Part shown: positions 9,384 through 18,835 of the stretch, in pieces | Numbering within the stretch: position 1 is the first letter of the stretch | How the letters are laid out: the number at the start of each line of letters is the position of its first letter | Origin: Wenyingzhuangia fucanilytica | GTDB taxonomy: Bacteria > Bacteroidota > Bacteroidia > Flavobacteriales > Flavobacteriaceae | DNA: 64,000 bases | Direction of reading: 5' to 3' | Assembly (NCBI RefSeq): GCF_001697185.1 | Contig: NZ_CP014224.1 | Coordinates: forward strand, 2,774,501-2,838,500 | Position numbers and translations under genes: made by a program | The notes under the pieces: generated by a model | The model's database searches: none | What the model was told of the DNA's origin: nothing | The model's input: only the letters and a program-made list of their open reading frames with translations

Positions 9384-9629
9384 TTTTATAATTAAACGTC
9401 TTTTATTAAAGACAGTTCTCTTCTCTTGTTTCTATTTTGTATAAATTTGCTATTGCATAAATTTACGAACCGTCACGAAAATATATTTAGTTGTTTACAT
9501 AAAATATTCTATTTGAAAGGTATTTAGCGACCTTAAAATAAAAGAACAATTCACAATCTGCTAAACTACATATTTCTATTCTCAAAATATATTTAAGTAA
9601 TGGGCAATTTAACGCACAAAATTAACACA

Positions 9630-10595
9630 ATGAAGACAATATACATTGATTTTTTAGGATTTGATTTATCATTAAACAAGGAAGATAACTGGATTGTCAG
9701 TTTACTCAGTAGGAGCTATCATGTTAAAATTTCAAAAGATGCTCCCTATGTGTTTGTTGGATCCTTTGATCCATATTCCTATAGAACTGAAATAACTGAT
9801 AAAATTTCAATTTATATACCAGGGGAAGCGATTTTTCCTGACTTTAATTTTTTTGATTATGCCTTAGGATTTGATGAATTTAATTATGATGATCGATATT
9901 TTAGATGGTTACCACTAGGTAACACAATGGCTAGAGGAAAGTTCGTTAATAACATCCAAAAACCTTTTGGTAGAAAGTTCTGTAATTTTATCTATGGAAA
10001 TCCTGATGCACACCCAAATAGAGATTTACTTTTTCATATGTTAAACAAATACAAAAAAGTAGATTCACTAGGAGCTCACCTAAAAAACACTAATATTGAC
10101 ATTGAACCTAGAAATGGAAATTGGTACCAAGGCAGTATCGATATCAAATCTGAATACAAGTTTTCATTATCTCTAGAAAACTCACTAATGAAAGGTTATA
10201 CCACTGAAAAAATAATTTCTTCATTTCAAGCCAAATCAATTCCAATTTATTGGGGAAACCCCAATGTAACAAAAGAAATTGATCCAGATGGTTTTATCAA
10301 CTGTCATGATTATGAATCTTTTGACCATGTTGTTGAAAAAGTAAAAGAAATTGACAACGATAAAACTAAATACCTAAAAATGCTTCAATCCGCAAAAAGC
10401 CTCTTTTTTGAAGAAACTTTTCATGAAAATCAAAACAAAAAATTATTATTATTCTTTGAAAATATTTTTGATAAAGAATTTAAAGATGCTAAAAGAAAGC
10501 CTGTAGGTTATTGGACTTCAAGACACTTAGACACCCTATTAATAAAACCTGAAAAAAAACAATCTTTAACTAGCCGTTTAAAATTTTGGAAGTAA
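9630..10595 (+). CDS. GT10-type (alpha-1,3-fucosyltransferase-like) glycosyltransferase
   Basis: The C-terminal half carries the GT10 donor-site pattern: EYKFSLSLENSLMKGYTTEKI, then AKSIPIYWGNP and a GFINCHDY segment, as in bacterial alpha-1,3-fucosyltransferases such as the Helicobacter pylori enzymes. These use GDP-fucose. In this locus GDP-colitose is the likely GDP-6-deoxysugar, so the protein may transfer colitose; that is inference. An ATG at 9600 is in frame, but the ATG at 9630 (MKTIYIDFLG) is the family-like beginning and was chosen, giving 321 residues. No signal peptide; a basic C-terminus (KKQSLTSRLKFWK) could contact the membrane. It is divergent from gmd and is the first plus-strand gene of the polysaccharide locus. 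Confidence 0.82.
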   Translation: MKTIYIDFLGFDLSLNKEDNWIVSLLSRSYHVKISKDAPYVFVGSFDPYSYRTEITDKISIYIPGEAIFPDFNFFDYALGFDEFNYDDRYFRWLPLGNTMARGKFVNNIQKPFGRKFCNFIYGNPDAHPNRDLLFHMLNKYKKVDSLGAHLKNTNIDIEPRNGNWYQGSIDIKSEYKFSLSLENSLMKGYTTEKIISSFQAKSIPIYWGNPNVTKEIDPDGFINCHDYESFDHVVEKVKEIDNDKTKYLKMLQSAKSLFFEETFHENQNKKLLLFFENIFDKEFKDAKRKPVGYWTSRHLDTLLIKPEKKQSLTSRLKFWK

Positions 10596-10848
10596 ATCTA
10601 ACTATTGTTTTTCTTTACAATTCAACTCTAAAGACACTAAGACTATCTACCCGTTAAAATGCATGTTTACTAATTATCCAACTTAGCGTTGTATATGTCT
10701 TCATATCTGAATGTCAGTTAAACATTTATGTTTCAAAACAACCATAGCCAAAAAAACTATAAACAATTAGCTATCGAACTTCATTAAAACTACTATAATG
10801 AACAGTTTTATAAAAAACCAAGCTCCCTTTAAAAAAATAAAATTAACC

Positions 10849-10856
10849 TATCTTTG
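10849..10856 (+). promoter_or_regulatory. -7 promoter element in front of the RgpF-type gene
   Basis: TATCTTTG matches TAnnTTTG and lies 17 bases before the TTG start at 10874. A weak TTTA sits 17 bases upstream. The rest of the 278-base spacer 10596-10873 shows no open frame or clear structure. The element suggests a separate transcript beginning with the RgpF-type gene. Confidence 0.5.
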
Positions 10857-10873
10857 CTTACAAAACTTAAGCT

Positions 10874-11707
10874 TTGAATAAAAATAGATTAACCTTCTTC
10901 TCTTTTTTTGATCCAGAAAATCAAATTGATGACTATGTAATTCATTATTTAACAGAACTGAACAAAGTCTCTGATATTATTTTTTCCACAGATTGTAAAC
11001 TGCCTCCTCATGAATTAAATAAAGTTGAGAATCTCGTTCTATTTAGCATTAATAAAAAACATGGTCAATATGATTTTGGTTCACATAAAAAAGCTTTTAT
11101 AGAGGCAAGTCATAGAGATCTTTTAAAAAATTACGATTGGCTAATTTTAGCTAACGATTCTTGTTACGGACCTTTTTATGAGTTGGAACCTATTTTTTTA
11201 GAAATGGAGTCTAAAAAATTAGATTATTGGGGTTTTAGTCATAATACCATAGACTTATCTCCACATATACAAAGTTATTTTGTTGCTTTAAATAAAGACA
11301 CCTTTACCTCAAAAGTGTTTAAAGATTTCATTTTAAGTATTAAAAAACAATCTGTAAGAAGAAATATTATAATAAAATATGAACACGGATTAACAACTAA
11401 TCTTAAAAACGCTGGCTTTAATTACAACACTTATTTTGTTGAAACTCCCGGCAGTTTTTTACATGACCCTACCAAAGACTGGGATAAAATGATACACAAA
11501 GGATTCCCTTTTATAAAGAGAACTCTTTTCACCAGAAATAACTATAACCTGGACAATTTGGATACGTATAAAGAAGTAATTCTTAAAAACCATCCTGAAT
11601 TTGATATCAAAATAATAGAAGAAAATTTGAATCGTTATTTAGCTCCTGTATCTCCATCAATTATTAACTTAATTGTAAGTAAATTTAAGAAAATAGCAAA
11701 ATTTTAA
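10874..11707 (+). CDS. RgpF-type (rhamnan synthesis protein F family) glycosyltransferase
   Basis: A 277-residue protein with the pattern of the RgpF family: an N-terminal DDYVIHYLTEL, then GQYDFGSHKKAF, the NDSCYGPF(Y) segment, DYWGFSHN, and HIQSYFVALNKDTF. Family members act in rhamnose-glucose polysaccharide assembly, which suits the rmlABCD genes downstream, but donor and acceptor are unknown here. The start is TTG: an in-frame TAA stands at 10868-10870 and no internal ATG occurs until well inside the domain, so TTG is the only reasonable start. The following GT2 gene begins 34 bases later. Confidence 0.82.
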   Translation: MNKNRLTFFSFFDPENQIDDYVIHYLTELNKVSDIIFSTDCKLPPHELNKVENLVLFSINKKHGQYDFGSHKKAFIEASHRDLLKNYDWLILANDSCYGPFYELEPIFLEMESKKLDYWGFSHNTIDLSPHIQSYFVALNKDTFTSKVFKDFILSIKKQSVRRNIIIKYEHGLTTNLKNAGFNYNTYFVETPGSFLHDPTKDWDKMIHKGFPFIKRTLFTRNNYNLDNLDTYKEVILKNHPEFDIKIIEENLNRYLAPVSPSIINLIVSKFKKIAKF

Positions 11708-11741
11708 TATTTTTTATTTTAAGATTGAAACCAAGCTAAGT

Positions 11742-12467
11742 ATGGGCTTAAACAAAATAGATATTTCATATATTATTCCTATATACAAGGGCAACAAAAA
11801 CAATTTTGATTTAGAAAACAAAATAGACTTGTATAGTGAATATGACAAACAAGTTTTAAATAAAATTCACTTTATTTTTATTGACGATTGTTCTCCAATT
11901 CCTCTAGAAATAAAAAACAAAAACATTAATTACACCCTTGTAAGAATTACTGATGATATTATGTGGAATCAAGGTGGGGCAAGAAATTTAGGAGTAACAT
12001 TAGCTAGTTCACCTAAACTAATTTTAACTGATTTAGATATTACATTTTCAGAAAACATCTTAAAAGACCTAATTAACAAAAGAATTCCGAATGAATTATA
12101 TACTTTTAAAAGGGTATTTAAAGGTGACAAGATAAAACCACACCCGAATACATTTTTTTGCTCAAAACATACTTATTACAAGTCTTTAGGAGTAGATGAA
12201 GAATTTTGTGGGAATTATGGATATGAAGATATTTATTTTACAGAACTACAGAAGTTTCTAAAAACAAAAACTAAAGTCTATAAAAAAGAAGCCGTAACTA
12301 TTGAAACACTAATGCATAATCAACATAAACTTAAGAGAGATACATCTGTTAATTTAAAGCTTCTTGAAAAAAAAAGGCAAGCCATCAAAAATAAAACTCC
12401 GTTTTCTGAACATAGTCGAAAATTCTTGAATTTTAACTGGTCTATTATAGAAACTAATCTCATTTAA
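11742..12467 (+). CDS. GT2-like glycosyltransferase (GT-A fold, galactosyltransferase-like C-terminus)
   Basis: A 241-residue protein beginning with the GT2 strand IDISYIIPIYKGN, with DDCSP near residue 48, NQGGARNLGV (76-85) and the metal-binding DLDITF around 98-103. A C-terminal CGNYGYEDIYF resembles the W/YGxED motif of the Glyco_transf_7C region. It probably adds one sugar to a lipid-linked precursor in the cytoplasm. Donor unknown. It stands 17 bases before the two-domain gene at 12485 and is probably co-transcribed with it. Confidence 0.8.
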   Translation: MGLNKIDISYIIPIYKGNKNNFDLENKIDLYSEYDKQVLNKIHFIFIDDCSPIPLEIKNKNINYTLVRITDDIMWNQGGARNLGVTLASSPKLILTDLDITFSENILKDLINKRIPNELYTFKRVFKGDKIKPHPNTFFCSKHTYYKSLGVDEEFCGNYGYEDIYFTELQKFLKTKTKVYKKEAVTIETLMHNQHKLKRDTSVNLKLLEKKRQAIKNKTPFSEHSRKFLNFNWSIIETNLI

Positions 12468-12484
12468 CTGTTAAGTAATATTTC

Positions 12485-14146
12485 ATGAAAAACAAAATCG
12501 TAGTATACACCGCCCTTTTTGGAAACTACAGTGGTATTATTGAACAACCAAAAATAAAAGGAGTTGAATACCTTTGTTATACTGACCAAGATATCACTTC
12601 TAAATCTTGGAAAATTATAAAAGTAACGCCTCCTGTTCCTAATGATAATACTAGGTCTAATCGATATTACAAAATATTACCACACAAGCATTTAAAAGGA
12701 TATGACATTAGTGTTTATATAGATGCCAATTATCTTATTATTGGTGATTTTGTTTCTATGGTTTTAGAAAAACTAACGAAAAACTCAATGGTTTGCTTTG
12801 ATCATAACCAAACTGTATTTGACCCAAAAGATTGTATTTATAAAGAACATCAAACTTTGATAAATCTTGCTAAAGAAAAAAGAGTCTTTAGAGACTCTAT
12901 TGAAGTAATGCAAAATCAAATTGATTTTTTTAAATCAGAAAATTATCCAGAAAACAATGGATTAATTTTTGCTGCTGTTTTGATCAGAAAACATTTTAAT
13001 GAAGAGGTAATCAACTTGATGGAATTATGGTGGAGTTTTGTAAAAAACAAAAGCAGAAGAGATCAATTAAGCTTTAATTACGCTGTTTGGAAATTAAATT
13101 TTGACAAACTAGAATATTTAAAAGGAGATTTACGAAGAGGAAACCCTTGGTTTTATTGGATTGATCACAAACTAAATTTTAAAAAAGATATTCAAACCAT
13201 AAAAAGACAATTGTTCTTAGAAAAAAACCCAACACTGAGATGTCTTTTATTTTACACAAAGCTTCCGCTTATCTTAAATAAATTAAATAAGTGGTGTAAA
13301 AGATATTCGTTTGAACCCTTATCTACATCCGAAATAAATAATATTCGTAAGAGCATAATTAACAACAAACTAGATAAAACACAAATCATTAAAGAAATTG
13401 AATATATTGACTCTATTAAAAAAGAAGAAAGGCTCTCTTATTGGAACCATTATTTAGAAAATGTACTCCCTAAAAAACAAGGTAGCCCTGTATTAAAAAT
13501 TGCAAAGGAGTCTAATTTAACTGCTGTTATAGTAGAGGCTAGAAAACACCCTCACTTTAAAGTAGTCGTAGAAAACATGCTCTTAAACACACAACATTTA
13601 AACGTTTGTTTACATGTTTACCATGGTACTGAGAACGAAAAATTTGTAAAGGATTGTTTAAAAGAACATGAAAACATAAAGTTTATTAATTTAAATATAG
13701 AAAATATAGATATTGAAGGATATAATAAAATTATGCTATCCGAAGATTTTTATAAAAACATAAATAGTGAACTCATTCTTGTTTTTCAAACAGATGTAAT
13801 TACTTTTAAACCACTTGATACAGCGTTTTTACAATATGACTATATTGGTGCTCCTTGGAAGAAAAAAGAACACCTAAACTATAAGGCTGAAGTTGGAAAT
13901 GGTGGTTTAAGCATCCGTTCAAAAAAAGCTATGTTAACTATTTTAGAACAAAAAATTCCTCGCGAGACTTTTGTTCCAGAAGATTTATACTTAGCTCAAA
14001 TTCTAAAGCAACAAAATTTTAATATTCCCTCTTATGAAACAGCTTTAGAATTTGCAACAGAAGGTGTTTATAATCCTAATGCATTTGGATGTCATAAAAG
14101 CTGGGAGGTTATTAAAACAAGTGAACTTAAAGAACTTTTAAAATAA
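12485..14146 (+). CDS. Two-domain putative glycosyltransferase: DUF616/TOD1-like plus DUF5672
   Basis: 553 residues in two parts. Residues about 3-240 resemble the TOD1/MUCI70 (DUF616) glycosyltransferase-like domain: IVVYTALFGNYSGI, YLCYTDQ, SNRYYKILPHKHL and YDISVYIDANYLI, the latter a DxD-like element. Residues about 345-550 match DUF5672: TAVIVEARKHPHF, ELILVFQTDVITF, YIGAPWK and EVGNGGLSIRSKKAM. The link at 270-340 is charged and probably helical. Two active sites in one chain could add two successive sugars. Family names are recalled from sequence patterns and donors are unknown. It is framed by other glycosyltransferases on the same strand. Confidence 0.75.
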   Translation: MKNKIVVYTALFGNYSGIIEQPKIKGVEYLCYTDQDITSKSWKIIKVTPPVPNDNTRSNRYYKILPHKHLKGYDISVYIDANYLIIGDFVSMVLEKLTKNSMVCFDHNQTVFDPKDCIYKEHQTLINLAKEKRVFRDSIEVMQNQIDFFKSENYPENNGLIFAAVLIRKHFNEEVINLMELWWSFVKNKSRRDQLSFNYAVWKLNFDKLEYLKGDLRRGNPWFYWIDHKLNFKKDIQTIKRQLFLEKNPTLRCLLFYTKLPLILNKLNKWCKRYSFEPLSTSEINNIRKSIINNKLDKTQIIKEIEYIDSIKKEERLSYWNHYLENVLPKKQGSPVLKIAKESNLTAVIVEARKHPHFKVVVENMLLNTQHLNVCLHVYHGTENEKFVKDCLKEHENIKFINLNIENIDIEGYNKIMLSEDFYKNINSELILVFQTDVITFKPLDTAFLQYDYIGAPWKKKEHLNYKAEVGNGGLSIRSKKAMLTILEQKIPRETFVPEDLYLAQILKQQNFNIPSYETALEFATEGVYNPNAFGCHKSWEVIKTSELKELLK

Positions 14147-14179
14147 CATACTCTCTTACAACTGACTAAAAGTTAAAAA

Positions 14180-15445
14180 ATGACAAAGGAAAAAGATATT
14201 AGCATAAATGTATATGGATATTTAAATGAGTTTTCTGGTCTTAGTGAATCTGCTAGATCAAATATTGATGCGTTATTAGAAAACAACTTAAAAGTAAACG
14301 TTCATAGTTTTAATTATGATCATTCTACAAACACTTATCGAGATTTTCCTAACCCATCTAATAATGATGCTTCTATAAACCTATTTCATATTAATATTAA
14401 TTTCATTGAAAAGTTCATTCAAGATATCGGTACTCAACCATTTAAAGAAAAATATAATATAGCCTACTGGGCTTGGGAATTTTCTGAACCACCAATTGAA
14501 ATAGAACAATATATTTCTCTGTTTGATGAAATATGGGTACCAAGCGATTTCTGTGTAAATGCATTTAACAAAATAGCTTCTATTCCTGTTGTAAAAATTC
14601 CACATGCATTAGCAACACCAACTTTACTAAAAAGTAATGAACTAGAGGAACTGCAGGCTCATATTTCCGATAAATTTGTTTTTCTAACCATATTTGATTC
14701 GGTTAGTTCTATAGATCGTAAAAATCCTTTTGCTACTATAAATGCTTTTATTTCTAGTTTTGAGAACAATAATGATGTTGTATTAATTATCAAAACTCAT
14801 AATTTAGATCAGTTTTCAGATGCTAAAAAAATGTTTTTAGACATCGCTAATAAACACACTAATATTATTTTAATCAATAAAAAAATTAGTAAAGACGAAT
14901 TACAAAATCTTATTCAAAATGCAAATTGCTATGTTTCATTACACAGATCAGAAGGGTTTGGCTTAACAATGGCAGAAGCAATGTCATATGGAAAACTTGT
15001 TATAGCAACTGGATACTCTGGAAATCTTGAATATATGAACATAAACAACAGCATTTTGGTACCCTACGAACTTATAGCTAGTGAAAAAGATTATGGGCTA
15101 ACCAAAAAGGGGTATATCTATGCAAATCCAGATATTAATTTTGTAAGTAAAAAGTTACTACAAATTGTAACAAACTATAATCAATATTCAGGTCTTGCTC
15201 AAAGAGGAGAAGAATTGATCAGAAATAAATATTCTTTCTCTACTATTGGACAATTAATGAAAGAAAGATTAGTTTTAATCTCTAAAAATCTTAAAACATC
15301 TAAAGATACTGAGTATTTTAATTTGAGTGAAGAAATTCTAAATATTAATCTAGAAAATCAAACTCTAGAAAGGAAAATTAAGAAATTAGAGAAAAACATT
15401 TTTATTAAAATAAAATATTGGTATAAAAAGAAAATCAAATGCTAA
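14180..15445 (+). CDS. GT4-like (GT-B) glycosyltransferase
   Basis: 421 residues. The N-terminal part starts with INVYGYLNEFSGLSESARS, common in GT4 enzymes of O-antigen clusters, and contains AYWAWEFSEPP. The C-terminal donor domain has SLHRSEGFGLTMAEAMSYGK with the E-x7-E-like motif, then VIATGYSGNLEYM. The last about 40 residues are basic and coiled (LERKIKKLEKN...). It is expected in the cytoplasm or at the inner membrane. Its end overlaps the next gene by 7 bases, indicating translational coupling. Confidence 0.85.
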   Translation: MTKEKDISINVYGYLNEFSGLSESARSNIDALLENNLKVNVHSFNYDHSTNTYRDFPNPSNNDASINLFHININFIEKFIQDIGTQPFKEKYNIAYWAWEFSEPPIEIEQYISLFDEIWVPSDFCVNAFNKIASIPVVKIPHALATPTLLKSNELEELQAHISDKFVFLTIFDSVSSIDRKNPFATINAFISSFENNNDVVLIIKTHNLDQFSDAKKMFLDIANKHTNIILINKKISKDELQNLIQNANCYVSLHRSEGFGLTMAEAMSYGKLVIATGYSGNLEYMNINNSILVPYELIASEKDYGLTKKGYIYANPDINFVSKKLLQIVTNYNQYSGLAQRGEELIRNKYSFSTIGQLMKERLVLISKNLKTSKDTEYFNLSEEILNINLENQTLERKIKKLEKNIFIKIKYWYKKKIKC

Positions 15446-16581
15446 AAATATTATTCTTTTATCCAGACAATCCTTTAGATATTAATCAAGGAAATAATGC
15501 TAGAGTAAATGCATTGTTGCATTATTTTAAAGCAAATAATTTTGAAATAGATTTTGTAGGCGAAGAAAGTGCTATCTTTTCTAAAGAAGATCTTTTAGAG
15601 TTTCAAAACTCTAAACTGGTAAAAAAAGCACAGCTAATAAGAAAGAGGAAAAAAAGTGGTCTTCGTTATTTGTTTGCACATTCAATTCTTAATAAAATAA
15701 AACACAAAACAGGTTTATTCACTCGTTTAGGTGTAGGTCAACAAAAAGACTTTGAAGATATTCTACGTAATAACCAATATGATTATATACTAATTTCTTA
15801 TGTTCTTTTTGCACCATTAATAAACAATAAAAAACTTTTAAAAGGAGCCAAAACCATTGTGGATACTCATGATTTTTTTACGGCTCAATTTAAAGATCAT
15901 AAAAAATGTAAAGACATAGGAACTGTTTTTAAAACTGAACTAAAACTATTAAATCAATTTGATGCAATATGGGCTATATCTGTAGAAGAAAAATTTATTT
16001 TTAATCAGTTTTTACCACATAAAAACATTGAATTAATTCCACATGGGATTGATGACAAACATCAACTAAAATCTGAAAACCCATCTATCGATATTTTTTA
16101 TGTTGCTAGTCCTAACCCACACAATGTAGCCTCTATTAAATGGTTTTTTAAAGACGTTTACCCTTTATTAAAAAAAGATATCAAAATTACTATTGTTGGT
16201 AGAATTATCAATTTTATTGAGAACTACGATAATGTTACTAAGCTTGAAAGAGTTGAAGATTTATCAGAATTTTACAAACAAAGTAAAATCACCATGTGTC
16301 CAATGCTTAGTGGTACTGGTTTAAAAATAAAAGTTGTGGAGTCTTTATCATACGGAACTCCTGTGGTCTGTAATGAACGTGGAATTGATGGTTTATTAAA
16401 CAAAATTAACAATGGATGTTTAACAACTAATAACCATAAAGAATTTGCAAATTATATCCATACATTATTGGCTAATAAAGATTTTTACAATCAACAAGCT
16501 TCAAATGCAATTACATTTTTTAACAGCAGTTTAAGTTTAAAGTATGTACATCAAAAACTAAATAACTTTTTCAATATCTAA
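15439..16581 (+). CDS. GT-B glycosyltransferase (Glyco_trans_1_4-like)
   Basis: 380 residues. The N-terminal half starts with ILFFYPDNPLDINQGNN and the C-terminal half carries SGTGLKIKVVESLSYGTPVV followed by NERGIDGL, the nucleotide-sugar binding pattern of PslH-like GT4 enzymes. DTHDFF (about 139-144) is typical of the subgroup. The ATG overlaps the previous gene by 7 bases. Its stop overlaps the stop of the convergent gene at 16578, leaving no room for a terminator. Donor and acceptor unknown. Confidence 0.82.
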   Translation: MLKILFFYPDNPLDINQGNNARVNALLHYFKANNFEIDFVGEESAIFSKEDLLEFQNSKLVKKAQLIRKRKKSGLRYLFAHSILNKIKHKTGLFTRLGVGQQKDFEDILRNNQYDYILISYVLFAPLINNKKLLKGAKTIVDTHDFFTAQFKDHKKCKDIGTVFKTELKLLNQFDAIWAISVEEKFIFNQFLPHKNIELIPHGIDDKHQLKSENPSIDIFYVASPNPHNVASIKWFFKDVYPLLKKDIKITIVGRIINFIENYDNVTKLERVEDLSEFYKQSKITMCPMLSGTGLKIKVVESLSYGTPVVCNERGIDGLLNKINNGCLTTNNHKEFANYIHTLLANKDFYNQQASNAITFFNSSLSLKYVHQKLNNFFNI

Positions 16582-17669
16582 AAAAGTAAACTTTCATAAA
16601 CGGAAAGATAATTTTTAGTCATTACTGAAAAATCAAACTTTGCTGCTCTTTCTAATAATTTAGCTTTGAACACTAATTCATTTTTATAAAATTCTTCCAT
16701 CCCATTCTTGTAGGTTGAGACCATATAATTCGTTTCAAAGTTTTCAAAATAAAAAGCAACATCACCACCTACTTCTGGCAAACTAGTTCTATCACTTAAA
16801 AAAACAGGTTTTCCAAAACTCATTGCTTCAATAGGAGGAATTCCAAACCCTTCTGCAATTGAAGGATGGCACATAGATTCGCAGTTCTGAATTAATGCCC
16901 ATTTTTCTTCTTCGGTGATATTGTTACAAAAATGCACTCGATCTTGCATCCCTAAACGCTCTATCTCGTCTTGTATTTCCTTTAAATAGGCTGGGATTTC
17001 ACTTGAGTAAACCAAAACCAAATCTTCTTCTATAAAAGGCAACATTTTAACCAAAGAAAGCTGATTTTTTTTTGGAAAAATTACCCCAATATTTAAAATA
17101 TATTTTTTGTTTTTTAAATATTGGTATTCGCCTAAATCATAATTAAATGTAGTATCAGGAAACTTAATTCCGTTATATATAACTTTAATTTCAGGTTTTT
17201 TACAAAACCTAAATAAGTTTAGATTGTTAATTAAGTCTTGTTTTGCAAATTCCGATATACATACAATAACATCGGCATTACGAATATTCTTCTCAACTCT
17301 TTTTAAACCTTTTTTCTCTTTTTTGGTTGAAACATCTTCGTGAATAAAATTTAAATCATGAAGTGTTACCACTTTTTTCTGACCTATTCTTTTTTGGTGA
17401 AAATAAGACGATAATTGATGACTTGTATGAAGAAGATCGTATTTAAAAGTGGAAAAAGGTCTAAATTTATGAAGTGGTTTTCTTTGCTTAATGGCAAATT
17501 TAGTTCCTAAAGTTTCTATAGCTTCCTTAGGACCGTATAGAGAAATATCAATATTATTTAAGATAGGTAAATTAGAAAACCCAAGCGCTAAATTTTTAAA
17601 AACATTCGCTATACCTGAATTAGGATACCTCAATCTTTCTAAATCAATTAATACCTGCTTCTTTTTCAT
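16578..17669 (-). CDS. GT4 glycosyltransferase
   Basis: A GT-B enzyme with VVTLHDLNFIHEDV in the N-domain and, in the C-domain, SIAEGFGIPPIEAMSFGKPV followed by LSDRTSLPEVGG, the classic GT4 donor-binding motif. The open frame extends to 17705, but the ATG at 17669 (MKKKQVLIDLERL) is preferred because the extra 12 residues are hydrophobic and unlike the family. It is the last of three minus-strand GT4 genes, 85 bases after the preceding one. Mannosyl- or similar transferase activity is likely but not shown. Confidence 0.85.
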   Translation of the reverse strand: MKKKQVLIDLERLRYPNSGIANVFKNLALGFSNLPILNNIDISLYGPKEAIETLGTKFAIKQRKPLHKFRPFSTFKYDLLHTSHQLSSYFHQKRIGQKKVVTLHDLNFIHEDVSTKKEKKGLKRVEKNIRNADVIVCISEFAKQDLINNLNLFRFCKKPEIKVIYNGIKFPDTTFNYDLGEYQYLKNKKYILNIGVIFPKKNQLSLVKMLPFIEEDLVLVYSSEIPAYLKEIQDEIERLGMQDRVHFCNNITEEEKWALIQNCESMCHPSIAEGFGIPPIEAMSFGKPVFLSDRTSLPEVGGDVAFYFENFETNYMVSTYKNGMEEFYKNELVFKAKLLERAAKFDFSVMTKNYLSVYESLLF

Positions 17670-17754
17670 TAACCTTTTTTTTAAAAACAAATATAACACC
17701 ATCATTTTTCAATGGTCAATAATTTTGTTAACATTTATATGGTCTAGCTGTATT

Positions 17755-18834
17755 TTATATAGACTCTAAATACGTTTCAACTTTTTTGTTATTAATTTCT
17801 GCATCAAAATGTTGATTTACAAAATCATGTCCTTTCACTCCCATATCTAAACTCATTTCTTCATTAGAATTTAGCAACAAAATCTTATCAACCAAATCTA
17901 CCAAGTTATCTTTTTCGATTAAAAACCCCGTAACATTGTTGTCTATAATCTCTGGATTACTACTAACATTAAAAGCTAGAACTGGTTTGTAATGGTATGA
18001 TGCTTCTGCAATTACATATCCAAAACCTTCCCAATGTGAAGTTAATACAAAAACATCTAACTGCGACATAAAGGTATTTACATCCTCTACATAACCTTGA
18101 AAAACCACAACATCTTCTACATCTAATTCTTTTGCTTTGTTTTTTAAGCTATTAAGCAACCTACCTTCACCTCCTATAATTAGCTTAAAATTTAGATTTT
18201 TAGATTTTAACATCACAGCCATATCTAGCAATGCTGTTTGGTTTTTTTGGTATTCTAATCTTCCTAAGTTCCCTATAACAAACGTTTCTCCCTTACTTTT
18301 ATTTTTAATTGGGTGATAATTCTCTAAATGAATACCATTGTATATAACCTCAATTTTTTCTTTAGGAAAAAGTGTTGCGTTATTTTGATTAACTGTTCTT
18401 TTGGTTTCTTGAGAATTGGCCAACATATGGGTTAACACCTTTTTAAAATAGAATCTATTTAGACTAGTATTTTTAATTGGAATAGCACTTCCTCTCCTAT
18501 ATACTATTTTTTCTATTTCAGCTAACTTAGCAGCAACCGCACCTGTTTTAATATCTTTTGAGGCATTTAATATTAAAATATCTGGAGTATCCTTTTTAAA
18601 TAATTGGACAAGCTTATAAATTTTAAAAGGGTTTAAAAAACTTAAATTTTCTATATCTATCAATCTTAATTCTAAACCTGAATTTTCTGCTTTTTTATGT
18701 AAAGCTCCGTTTTTTTGACAATATAAAACAACTTGGTACCCTTTATCTTTTAGATACAACGCCATTTCTAAATGCCATTTTTCGCCTCCCCCCCAAGATT
18801 TTACAGAGTTAAAAAAGCATATTTTTTTCTTCAT
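17755..18834 (-). CDS. GT4 glycosyltransferase
   Basis: 359 residues, GT-B fold. The N-terminus has ICFFNSVKSWGGGEKWHLEMA, the glycine-rich acceptor-side loop of GT4 enzymes; the C-domain has VIGNLGRLEYQKNQ and SHWEGFGYVIAEASYHYKPV. It most resembles WaaG- or WabH-like LPS transferases in layout, but the substrate cannot be named. It is separated from the upstream GT4 gene by a single base, so the pair is translationally coupled. Confidence 0.86.
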   Translation of the reverse strand: MKKKICFFNSVKSWGGGEKWHLEMALYLKDKGYQVVLYCQKNGALHKKAENSGLELRLIDIENLSFLNPFKIYKLVQLFKKDTPDILILNASKDIKTGAVAAKLAEIEKIVYRRGSAIPIKNTSLNRFYFKKVLTHMLANSQETKRTVNQNNATLFPKEKIEVIYNGIHLENYHPIKNKSKGETFVIGNLGRLEYQKNQTALLDMAVMLKSKNLNFKLIIGGEGRLLNSLKNKAKELDVEDVVVFQGYVEDVNTFMSQLDVFVLTSHWEGFGYVIAEASYHYKPVLAFNVSSNPEIIDNNVTGFLIEKDNLVDLVDKILLLNSNEEMSLDMGVKGHDFVNQHFDAEINNKKVETYLESI

Positions 18835-18835
18835 T

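Noticed and set aside
9600-9629. In-frame ATG at 9600 as the start of the GT10-type gene
   Set aside because: The added ten residues do not resemble the family; the ATG at 9630 gives a hydrophobic strand typical of the fold's beginning.
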